From: Cordia subcordata
Lineage: Eukaryota > Streptophyta > Magnoliopsida > Boraginales > Cordiaceae
Reading direction: 5' to 3'
Assembly: GCA_028554755.1 (NCBI GenBank)
Contig: JAPTOF010000007.1
Coordinates: 280,001-344,000 of the forward strand
Length of the DNA: 64,000 nucleotides
Below, in pieces: positions 34,461 to 44,640 of the stretch (position 1 is the stretch's first letter; each line of letters starts with the position of its first letter). The notes under the pieces are model-generated. The model saw only the letters and a program-made list of their open reading frames with translations, ran no database searches and was not told where the DNA came from. The position numbers and the translations under genes were made by a program.

Positions 34461-36464
34461 TTTGTTGATGAGTTTGGCAGCAGGGGTCTTTTAAAATTAA
34501 TAGTAAAATAATAATATCGTGTAGCACACAGTTATATTATCTAATGTTATTTTAATATAAAATTTAAATTATATAATAAATTGTTATTAAGAAATTTAGA
34601 AATTTTGCACGCAGTCAAATAAGTTGTGCCTATAATTACACATCTCTTTGTAAAATAAAAACCAATAAAAGTGTTAATTTTGTTGCTTTATTATTTTGAT
34701 AAATTTGAGAAAAGGTTGATTACAAAGTCGAAAAAAAATGTAGAATTAAAGGGGTTGAGCAAATATGTAAGTGGGAATATCTATGTTTCTTTTTTTCTTT
34801 TTTTTTAAAAATTTTACTTGATGGAATCGAATTGGAATTTCATATGTAAAATTTATATAGCAATGAAATTGAAAGGTTGATGTTTTTATTTTTTTATTTT
34901 TATAAGTAATTTAATATAATTTGAAATAATTGTAATTTAAGTGAACTTAAACTTTTTATATTTAATTTTCTTCACTTTTTATATCTTTTTATATTTAATC
35001 CCAATTAGCGCAATGGGATTTAATAGAAAACAAAAATACATAAGAAGAAAGATAATGAGAAACCCGAAGACCAAAAACCTAGGTATTTAAATTATGATTG
35101 AGTTTTATAATTTTTATTACCTAATTGGATAGTTTATTTTTATTCTCGAAGTTCAAAATTCTAAACCTGAAAATTTAAAAACATGGATTAATTTCCACTC
35201 TTATGTGAAAGCCAAAATCTATTTTCAAATTTAGTCTAAATTAGCACAATATAATTTTACAAATTTACGTATTTTTTTAATCTAGTCTAAATTAGTAAAC
35301 CTAAAACCCAAATGTCCAAAAATAATCAAGTTTTATGATTTTAAATGTTTAACTTAATAGTTTTATAGTTTTTCGACTTGGATTGAAAAAAATTAGAAAA
35401 TCCAAAAGCAAAAAGGTCTAATTAATAGAAATGAAAATGAGAATGCACATTATTTTAATTGAGAAATAAAAGAAAAAAAATAAAGTAGATATAAGATTAT
35501 CTAATCGAAAAATTCTTTAATTTTAATAATAAAAATTTGAACTCGAAAGCTCAAACTAATTCTCTTAACTCGATTTGAGTTTTATAACTTTTAATATCCA
35601 GTCATTTTTTTAATTGCAAAACTCAAAATATTAAAAATTTAAACTAATATTTACTCTAGATAATAGTTGAAATATGTGATTAAGGAAAAAAAAAGTAAGA
35701 AAAGAAAGAACAAAAGATTTTGCTAGGGAAGGAAAAAAAAAACGTAAATATAAAATTATAATTGTGTCACGATAAATATAAAAATTACAAACTTGCCATT
35801 ACAAATATTATACAAATTTTCATTGATAATCATACTTTTTTAAAAAAATTTTATTACAACATCACTACTTTTTTGGTTCTATTCATTCCATGAATAAACA
35901 ACACCAAAAAAGTGACTCTTTTTATATAAGTAGAGAAGTAGAGATGTCCATCACTTGCTAGTTTGCTAGATACACCGGTCCACATGATTCAAGTTGATTA
36001 GATTTTTAAATTTGTTTCCTAATCATATAAAATAACTAAATTAAATTAATATGTCCAGAGTTGATCGGGTTGGGTTGGATCGGGTTTGCTTTCTGGTTTT
36101 TATAGAAAAAAAATTAAAAGTTCATAAAAGAATTCAGAAAAACAAGAAAATAAAAAGATTTACCCAATAATTTTAAGGAAGAAAATATTAACTAGTAGAT
36201 CAATTTTGATTTTCCATTTGTGTTATAATTTTAACTAATATATGCATAATACTAAGGGTAAATATGGTTCATATAAATTTAACTAATATACGCATAAAAT
36301 GAACATTGTCGAGTTTGGTGTTTGTGGACCTATTTTAAATTAAATCAAGCTAAACCAGTTGAATTCATTTTAAGCTAACTAGTTAATTTTTACCATGTAG
36401 AAACCAAACCAACTCTAGTTTTGGATTAATTTGGGTCGGTTCAATCAGTTTAATCAAAGTTTTT
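34461..36464. other. AT-rich stretch with dispersed repeats
   Basis: I see no gene. 35640-35940 resembles 60960-61220 (TTTTGCTAGGG.AGGA, TTACAAA.ACTT.CATTACAAATA, CTTTTTATAT.AGTAGA). 35945-36110 resembles the flanks of the solo LTR at 29160-30540. These mark old dispersed elements whose ends I could not set. Confidence 0.45.
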
Positions 36465-36642
36465 TTTCGTGCAGCAGTTTACAATTTATGGAGAGAACAC
36501 AACATTCGCATTCATGGTGGTGCTGCTGCTTTTAACGAGGAGCATATCTTTGCTTCAATATCTTTTGGTGTTAAATACTTGCTATATAGAGATAGGAGAT
36601 TTAGAAACAATAGGATCAATCGAGCTATTTTCCAGGCATAGA
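36465..36642 (+). pseudogene. LINE reverse-transcriptase C-terminal fragment
   Basis: The frame reads FRAAVYNLWREHNIRIHGG and, after one frameshift near 36600, RFRNNRINRAIFQA then stop. The A-x-Y-x-W-x-E-x-N-x-R pattern is typical of the zf-RVT end of plant L1-like LINE polyproteins. No upstream RT is present, as expected for a 5'-truncated copy. About 240 bases of possible 3' UTR follow, ending near TTGTATTATATCAAC. Confidence 0.65.
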
Positions 36643-37019
36643 ATGTAAATCTGGATGTATTGACTTAAAGCGGTCTTATTTTGTATTATGACTGACTGAT
36701 TCCTTGTACCTTGACGTTTTATAAAACGTACTTGCAACTTAGCAAAAAGATTACGGTTGGGGAAGAAAATGTGACATTTGAGCAATCCAACCCCCACTTG
36801 GAAATACCCACTGGATTTGCGATGTGCCCATAGAATTTGCATTCATTGTAGATAACAATACGCTCTTTGTATTATATCAACAAAACTAATATGTCCAGAG
36901 CTGGTTGGGTTAGATTTGGTTTGGTTTCTGTTTTTGTAGGGAAAAAATGTAAAAGTTCATCAAAAAATTCAGAGAAACAAGAAAACGGATATGTAAAAAT
37001 TTACTCAACAATTTAAAAA

Positions 37020-38870
37020 CGATAAATCTATGTTATACCACTGTAATTTGTATAATTAGTTGATTATCCATTTGTATTTTTTGGCATATAATTTCTTACT
37101 TTCAAACTAATTTATTGTGAATCATAGGTATTTTTTTTTTTATCTATGAATATTAAAACTTACAATGTGTATTATATTTTTACAAAGATATATATACTTA
37201 TTTTCAGCTACGACATTCAAATAATAACAAAAAAAAAAGAAGAGACAATTGTGCTGCCTTTTGGAAAATATATGGGATGAAGTGGTAAGTTTTACAAACG
37301 CATGCGGGTAATCAGCTGACTATGCAAACCATAAGAGGGTAATCAGCTAATTAGATAAATTTTAGGGGATATCGTGCCAATTGTTGACTAAATATTTATT
37401 ATTGATTTTGATGATAAAAAATTTGATCATGTTTTTACCAAATGTGCATTATTGATTTTAACTAAATATGATCATTTTACTGAAAATATCTTACGAGTGT
37501 CAAATGTAGATTATAAAGATAGATGCTTGGAAGATAGAAGAAAATGAAATTATCTACCAAAGAGCTCAAAGCTTGAAGAAAAAGTTGATGAAGAAGTCAT
37601 AAGGCAGAGAACAGGCGTCATAAGGGATACCGGATGTACTGCTCCTTTGTAAATTGCCTTAGAATCACAAGTAATAGCTCAAGCTTCTCACTTTCATGTT
37701 ACAAACATTTTAAAATCTCATGAACATTATTTTTCATAAAATGCAAAACTTGTTTGATTGCATACATAGTATAAAATTCTTCAAACATGTGTTTTGAAAT
37801 GATTCTAAGCTTTGAAAAATTGTTTACAAGTGTTTGGAGTTGATTTGATGTTATGAAAATTTGTTAAAATTGATTTAAAACTATTTTATATGCGTTTGGC
37901 TTTGCTTCAGCACTCTGTAGTGGTTGGACTCCCTAAGTCGGTCGACCTGCTGACCAAGGGGGTCACCCAGCCAAGTCAGTAGTGCAAGGGTTAAAGCCGA
38001 ACCTCCTAGCCAGTCGACAGGCTAAGGCGTCTGGCCTAATCAGTGAAGCAAAGGGACAAGCCGGTCGACCGGAGCAGATTCTGCATTATACACTAGCCGT
38101 TTTATTACCGTCTAGCCCCAATTGTCACTCTACTCTCACCTGCCAAAGCTCTAACACCAAAAATCTTCTTAAATACTCATTCAAACACATTCAAAAACAA
38201 GAATCCAAGCTTGCAAAATCTCATATCATCATTTTATTACTGAAATCTCTGAGCTATACTTGTAAAATCTTTGAGCTTTTAAGAACTTCATTTCTTACAT
38301 CTATTTGTAAGAAGAACTACCATATCTTACATCTATTTTACTATCTTCTTGATGGGATACACACTCAAAAAAATTGAAAATCTTGTGAGAACATTTGCTA
38401 AGCTTACAAAGAGTGTAAGCAAATCCTAAAGAGGGAATCTTTTGAGTTCTTCGAGAGATGGTCTCAAAGAATTGTAAAACTTGGTTTGTGCTTCACCAAG
38501 AGTTGAAGAAGCAATCTAGTAGAGTTGTTGAAATCCTAAGGAGAGCATCATTGGGCAGTGGATGTAGGCAAGGCTGAACCACTTAAAAATCGTTTGTCAT
38601 TCTCTTCCTTATCTGTATTTTACTTTACTTGCAATTATTGATTAAGATGTGTTTGATATATTGCTTAGTAGAAGTGTGTGATTTATTTATTAAATTTTAA
38701 TTGCTAAAAATTGTCCAATGTCGTAATTCACCCCCTCTTAAAATATTTGCACTTACACCAACTTTTGAAAATTATATGAGGGTAATGTGGTAAATTTCAA
38801 AACACAAAGAGATAATCAACTAATTAGACAAACTATAGGAAGCAACGCGTTTTTTACCCTTTAAATAAAA
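37020..38870. mobile_element. Inverted-repeat element split by a solo LTR
   Basis: Left arm (about 37028-37100, TAATTTGTATAATTAGTTGATTATCC) is the reverse complement of the right arm (about 38795-38865, GATAATCAACTAATTAGACAAACTATAGG). Between them lie extra arm-like phrases (GGGTAATCAGCTAATTAG near 37337) and the solo LTR at 37382-38757. It appears related to the family at 11936-13730. Confidence 0.5.
37382..38757 (+). mobile_element. Copia-like solo LTR (1.38 kb)
   Basis: It starts TGTTGACTAAATATTTATTATTGATTTTGATGAT and ends AATTCACCCCCTCTTAAA...CTTACA. Both phrases are characteristic of a large group of plant Ty1/copia LTRs. CCAAT (37377-37381) and CCAAC (38758-38762) are a 4-of-5 target duplication. 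The interior has three TCGAC-centred GC-rich palindrome-like words near 37945-38070. No retroviral coding sequence follows. Confidence 0.82.
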
Positions 38871-39883
38871 AATAGTAGATCAACTTTGATTTGCCATTCA
38901 TATTATAAGTTTGACTAATATATGCATAAAATTATGGTGAACATGGTGCATACAAATTTAACTAATATACATATAAAATTAGGGGTGAATATTGTTCGAT
39001 TTAGTTTAGTTTGGTTTTGTGAATTTAACTGAAACCAAACAAAAAAAACCAAACCAATTGATTTTTATTTGAAATTAACCAACTGATTTTCTTTTTATCA
39101 TAAAAATAACCAAACTAACTTAAACTGTTGTAGTAATTTGAATTGGTTCGGTCAATTTAATCAAACCATCTTCACCCCTAACTAGATTACTAGATAATAT
39201 AGCCAATGAAGATGAATGTGAAATTGCTTAGATTATTTAGATTGTCTTGCTCTTAGTTTGTCTGCCTTTATGAGACTCACAACCACAGAAAAATCTTTCG
39301 AGGACAGACGGTTTTGTAGTTCTAGACGTAGGATTTAACTTCGGAAAAAGATTCCCTCCCCTTTTTGATTGTCTCTAATACATAAGAGGAATAATTTAAT
39401 TTCTTTAGATAAAATTAAATTAATTTGGACCCTTTATTTTTAAAACAGAAAAGGAACATATAGATAAAGAATTTAAATTTCAAAATAAAGGGCACAAATT
39501 AGTCTAATTAAGATTTTTCCTCCTATACTTTTGAAAGAATAAAAAATAGGAAAGGATCTATTACCTCTAACTTCTAAGCATCCTTTTTTACCAGAGCAAA
39601 GTGTTGTTAGTAACTTTGACACAAGAATTCAACTCAGAAAGAAATGTATAATCATATTATTTAGCTAAGACCAAGAATGTAAGACAAATAGAGATTAGCA
39701 ACTGATAAGTCAGCATTATGAATTTATTGAATGATCAATGATTTTGAAGATAAATTAGGCGGAAATTCAATATTTCCAACAAGATTCAAATTTATTGGGT
39801 ATCGTTTGTTTATATATTTAAGGCTAATTGTTAAAATTTCCCTCTCCCATACATCATAGAGATTACCTTTCCTTGTCACCAAT
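38871..39883. other. AT-rich stretch
   Basis: No gene or clear element end is seen. Around 38990-39170 there is a block of CCAAAC..AACCAA words like those near 36350-36450, again a dispersed repeat. Confidence 0.35.
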
Positions 39884-39896
39884 AATGTAAACTACC

Positions 39897-40159
39897 GCCC
39901 CCAGGGGCATAGGTGAGTTGGTAAGTGGCCAGGTGACTGGGGTGGAGACATCCTGACAACTCGGGATCGAGTCCGTGTGGTGGCAGTACTCCGCTGAAAT
40001 ATTGCGGGGGCTGTTGCTGGATTTCCACGCCCGTTGGTCCTCTCCCTGGTCGGGTTGCCACTCACGCACATCCCTCGATTTACCTCCCGCCTGGTTAAGG
40101 GGCCTCTGGCCAGGTGAGAAAGGGGTTCTCCTTTGGTTAACCCTTTTAAAAAAAAAAAA
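39897..40159 (+). mobile_element. tRNA-derived SINE with perfect target duplication
   Basis: Box A-like TAGGTGAGTTGG (39910-39921) and box B GATCGAGTC (39965-39973, matching GWTCRANNC) lie at the usual spacing. The element ends in a poly-A tract (40148-40160). AATGTAAACTACC flanks both sides (39884-39896 and 40160-40172), a perfect 13-base target duplication. GC content is well above the surroundings. The undecayed duplication suggests fairly recent insertion. ORFs across it are incidental. Confidence 0.93.
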
Positions 40160-40172
40160 AATGTAAACTACC

Positions 40173-41005
40173 AGATGGACCCGCACAATGTAGTGATGGG
40201 GCGGCACATGGGCATTCGCACGCCCTCAATTTAAAAAATATAGATATTCTAAATCGATTTTTCTAACTTGTACCCGTTAAAATGAATTAAATGATTTTAT
40301 ATATATAAAAATGTATTATTTTTAATTACTCTCACATTAAATATAACTCATCTTTTAAAAAAATAAATGACTAAAAATAGTAAATTAATATGAGGATGAT
40401 TGAGAATGACAAATTTTAATATCAATGAAAATATTAATTTACTTTTAACAAGTGTAATGTTGTACTTTTAAAAAAGACCAATTCTAAGTTTGCAACTAAG
40501 TATCGTGGCTCCTTGCAACCCCCCTGGAGTTTCGGCGTCACCCCCTCGCAAGCTGGTACTTATTAAAGGGATCATTTTTCTTTATATATATTAAAAAATT
40601 GAAATCCATTCCACATCAGTATTGCGTCAGCTCAAACTTGTACATAGCAATTTTAACGTGAGGTTAAATATAGTGGTTTAAGAAGGGATATCATTTTACC
40701 GTTATCAACTATTCAATACAATTCTTTAGCACCTTGGACCAAAAAATTCTTGACAAATAAACATTTCTTTCTTTCACTATTGGACGATACCCCTCAATAG
40801 ACCTCTTCGTCACAGAAGACAAATTTTGATCTCCTTATCAACAAAGAAAACAAATTGGGAAAAAAGCCAAAATAAGAAAGAAAGCTAATTCAATCTAAAC
40901 CAAAGACTATATGTCTATGCCTAGGGATTCAATTAAATTGATTATGTATAGCCCTAAATTGGCTAAACTTCTCTTCTTGATAAGTTTGAACATATTGTAG
41001 TTACA
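40173..41005. other. AT-rich stretch
   Basis: No gene is seen. A short GC-richer segment at 40495-40565 (CCTTGCAACCCCCCTGGAG, GGCGTCACCCCCTCGCAAGC) stands out, and resembles the terminal part of many plant non-coding repeats, but I cannot define it. Confidence 0.35.
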
Positions 41006-41726
41006 AAATTGCATTGTGGCATTGTACACGAGGAACGGGTTAAGATCATCCCATATCAAATGTTTTCGCATATTGATATGAGAAAAATCTTAATCATTCA
41101 TGTTAGATTATATTATCTCAATCATTCATAAAATTCAAATTCTAAAAAAGAATAGTTTTTAAAAACACTTTTTTCTTCCTCTAAATACCCATTTTCTTAG
41201 GGATTTAAATTTCAAGAGCGGTTGAGACGATATAATCAACACATGAATGGTTAAGATTAGAGAACTAATGATACGTAAGGATCCTAATCCACGAGGAACT
41301 CATCATACTATAGAAAAAATGCTTAAAATTGTTGGTTACACACAGTACCTTTTGCTGGCATTATTATTTAATTTGATAAGAAAAAATGTTGATATATTGG
41401 GTTAATTCATGGCTTAAGGGCTTGATCAATTTTAATATTAAAATGATAAATTCCCATATTATGGGATCATCTACAAGTTCAACAAGCACAAAGTTTCCAA
41501 TATCATTGAGAAAATCATAGGCAACATCATTTGAATCCGATCAGTATTCTGCAGTTGTTGGCCTCTAGGATCACAGAGCACCAGCACAAACTGAGAATCC
41601 AGCTGCAATTTGTATCAACGAGCCGCAAGAGAGAGCTAACATTTGCATACCGCACTACCGTTCTACTAGGCATTTTGTCATACCAAATGGTAAGCAAGAA
41701 TTGATCCTCGTCCTAGAGTCATTTAA

Positions 41727-42312
41727 TATAACGCCTTGTCCCATATTTGTTCTTTATAAGATTTGTGTGTACTTTATAATATCTTAGGTTTACTACTACT
41801 ATCATCATCACAGTGTTTAAGTATTCTGAGCTAGTTGATTAGGTTCATTTGAGGCGGCAAGCCAATAGTTAGGCTTAGATTGTTACAAGTGGTATCAAAA
41901 GCAGGCTAGGTCCTGGACTATGGTTTGTTATGTTTGTGTTTCATCCACGATGAGGATGTTGTGTTTTTAAAGGGGAGTTTATGATGCCCTGTCCCACATC
42001 AAACCTTTGTGAGATTTGTGTGAACTGACTATGGTAGTTTACTCTGTTGTGTTTGGTCCACGATGAAGACCTTTTATAACGACATGTCTCACATTGATTT
42101 TTTATGAGATTTGTGTGCATGGACTATGGTTTCTTCTTTTTGTGTTTGGTCCGCGATGAGGACATTATGTTTTTAAAGGAGAGTCTATAATGCCCTATCT
42201 CATATCGATTTTTTGTGAGATTTGTGTGTACTCTATAATGACTTTACTACTGTCATTACATGGTTTAAGTATTTAGCTATGACATGCCGGTAATTCAGCC
42301 TAGGTCATTACA
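41727..42312 (+). mobile_element. TRIM-like element, copy B
   Basis: The left LTR (about 41727-41887, TATAACGCC...TGTTACA) is followed at once by AGTGGTATCAAAAGCAGG, a good match to the tRNA-iMet primer site (TGGTATCAGAGC). The right LTR (about 42186-42312, TATAATGCC...TCATTACA) is preceded by AAAGGAGAG. TTTAA flanks both ends (41722-41726 and 42313-42317). The interior is repeats of about 110 bp with no frame. It lies inside B-lectin codons. Confidence 0.78.
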
Positions 42313-42508
42313 TTTAAAATTGTAGGATATGAATTGCATTCTGAATGCATCTTCAAGGAGGCCTTAGAAAAGTTCTGGCCAAATTAGGGATCCAAATAAT
42401 GTGTCCATTGCGATTATTTGTTTGTTGCTTATCTTCGCTAAAACATAAATTCTTAACAAAACCAAACAAAAAATCACCCGAAAGGGGATGGCCATGGATT
42501 ATCACCTG

Positions 42509-43046
42509 CAGTGGTAAAGCCACAAGTAAGAGAATTTCTTTTTTTTTTTTTTTAAACAAAGATTTGAGGTATTAAAAAATGAGATAAAAAGTCGAAAACC
42601 AGATTTGTCCCTCCTTTTTTTTCCTCCTAATCTAATATGTTAGGCCAATTTTTTCTTTTTAACATAAAAAAAGTTTTACTTGAATCTTATTTGCCAAAAA
42701 AAAAATCAGAATATTGAAAAGCTAGAACCTATTTTCTCTTTTGATCCAATTCGGAATCGTGCTTTAATAATTATATGCTCTTCTTTCTATCTTTTTTTCC
42801 TTTCATTTTTTCAAGTTTATGTAGTGTGTTTAATGATCTAAATCAGTTATCTTAACAAATGTTAATATGCTTTATTTTTTTCTTATCTTTATTAATATAA
42901 AAGATTATTGCTTTTTTTATAGTAACTAGTTTGAATGAATATTCCATGGTATATGCCTAGCAAAAAAAAAAATTACATGCTATATGAATTAGTTTATAAA
43001 AGTTATAACTTTGCCCCTATACTTTGAATTCCTGATTTCGGCACTG
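42509..43046. mobile_element. hAT-like MITE
   Basis: The ends are CAGTGGTAAAGCCA and (inverted) CAGTGCCGAAATCAGG, close to the CAGTGGCGGAGCCA ends of many plant hAT MITEs. The flanks ATCACCTG and GTCATCCG both resemble the uninterrupted ATCACCCG of copy A, fitting a decayed 8-base duplication. It is absent from the sister pseudogene. There is no transposase frame. Confidence 0.72.
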
Positions 43047-43180
43047 GTCATCCGCCTCTCCTGCCGAGATCTGCCCGCATCTATTCTGCCATTGTTTTGA
43101 GCCAGAGCTAGAGCCAAGCAACCTATATATAATGGGAGGAACATTAACAAGGAAAAATGGATGATCAGGAAAGAAGCCAC

Positions 43181-44335
43181 TAGTATTGTTATATGATGAT
43201 GAGCAAATCTTAGTTCGTGAAATAGTCTTGCTTTTAATAATGTATAAATAATGGAATGGATCCAAATTCCAGTTTTTTTATTCTTAAAATCAGATGGGAG
43301 ACTTCCAAATCAACTACATTGTTGTAGATGAGCAAATCTTGGTTCGTGAAATAGTCTTTGCTTTAATGTATAACATGATAATTGGTTTATAAGTGAATTC
43401 TTATATGCAGTAGTGGGTCTAGAAATGTTTTATGTTGTGCTAGAAATGGATATATTTCTAAAACCTTCCCCACAAATACAATTAATGGCATTATAAAACT
43501 TTAATGTTTTTAAATCATTTTTTTTGGCATTGAGTTTTGAACCTGATACACTTATATGAATTTCGAACTTGATACCTTTTGACTTTCAAGCCCAGATACC
43601 AATTAAAAAAAGTTGTGAAATTTCTTTTCTTTTTTGTACTAATTTTGTGCTTTTGTTACATTACAGAATGTAAACCACAATTACCAGATACACAACAACC
43701 TAGTGATCATAGAATACATATAATTCCCAAGTATATGATGAGTTTATTATTTATCCAACCATCAACCACAAACCACCACCCACCTGTCCTTTGGCGATGT
43801 TAATGATCTAGTTGATTGCAGGTAGATTTGATTAGTCGGCTGAAAACATAGCCTTGCCTTGACGTAAAATGAGTCAAAATGCAAGCTATTGTGGCACGAC
43901 CCAAGGCTGGGGCATTTGATGCCCTCGTTTTTAATATTATTATTGCTTCCAAATTCAACGACCCAAATTCCCGGCCCCCACCTGTCATGTCTTCCCTCTG
44001 ATTTGTGGTTTGGTACGTTGGAACGGTCAATAAAAAAACAATTGTCATTTTGACTTCTAATTTGTTTTCTTTAATTTGATAAGTAACAAGTAATAATTTG
44101 TGGTTTGGTATGTTAGAAGTATAATTAATATTTGTTATAAGAATCGAATTAAATTGAAACTTTGTTATGTTTTAAGACGTCAAAAATACATTTATTAAAT
44201 TTATATTATTAGTGACACTTTAAAAAGAAACAAATTTTTTGCTAAAAATTAAATATAACAATTCCAATATCATGGTTACGGTTAAATAATGACTAATTTC
44301 CACCATCAACCACCAGTCAAAAGCATTTTTAATTA
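43181..44335 (-). promoter_or_regulatory. Former 5' flank of pseudogene copy B
   Basis: It contains two tandem copies of the proximal promoter phrase (GAGCAAATCTT.GTTCGTGAAATAGTC near 43200 and 43330), a TATTTATACATT box on the minus strand near 43240, and CCCCCACCTGTCATGTCT at 43976-43993. 43395-43800 may hold a further insertion. No gene is present. Confidence 0.5.
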
Positions 44336-44510
44336 GGCAGCAGTGTAGAAGGGGAATGGAGATGAGAGGAACGAAAGCTTCAACAACTCCTGGAAGCATC
44401 TTGGCTGATTCCTCACTGCTATTCTGCCACTGGTTTGAGCGAGAGAGCCAAGCTACATGTATACATATATATATATATATATATGTAATGGGAGGAACAT
44501 TAACAAGGAA
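44336..44510 (-). pseudogene. Collapsed receptor remnant: C-terminal end joined to signal peptide
   Basis: Bases 44336-44425 match the last codons of the family (MREVSQMLEGVVEV..PP and onward, with several changes), while 44426-44510 match the signal peptide and first codons (LALAQ..NGRI), including a (TA)n run at 44466-44484. About 2.3 kb of coding sequence between them is missing. It lies just downstream of the intact gene at 44641-47067. An internal deletion or an unequal crossover between the ends of neighbouring copies would produce this. Confidence 0.75.
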
Positions 44511-44640
44511 AAATCACCCGTCTGCTACACATCGTAAAGACTAATGTTTTTCCTCATGAACAATAACGTGAATTGATGTAGAAAATGCAATAAAGAAAAG
44601 AGAAAAATTATTACAACAAAACCTTCATTCAAAAGCATAT

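Larger units (their letters stand above)
41465..43180 (-). pseudogene. N-terminal fragment of a lectin receptor kinase, copy B
   Basis: The former start codon has become GTG (43178-43180). The signal peptide (ASFLIIHFSLLMFLPLYIGCLALALAQ) and NNGRIDAG follow, then a frameshift. The NPWLSP region is near 42480-42510, the WYDKIPDKTVVW region near 41640-41695, and DTGNFVLV near 41470-41530. A TRIM (41727-42312) and a hAT-like MITE (42509-43046) interrupt it. It ends at the same residue as copy A, so the truncation came before the duplication. Confidence 0.88.
41006..44015. repeat. Duplicated block, copy B
   Basis: Partner of 30663-34460. It shares the pseudogene, its truncation point, the TRIM insertion and the doubled promoter segment. 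It lacks the LTR element at 31254-32730; the empty site near 41598 reads ACTGAGAATCCAGCTG with a single GAATC. It has its own 538 bp insertion (42509-43046). Confidence 0.85.

Noticed and set aside
37982..38377. 131-residue plus-strand ORF
   Set aside because: It lies wholly inside the solo LTR at 37382-38757 and has no recognisable domain.
39863..40207. 114-residue ORF around 40 kb
   Set aside because: It spans the SINE, its poly-A tract and both target duplications, so it is incidental to the insertion.
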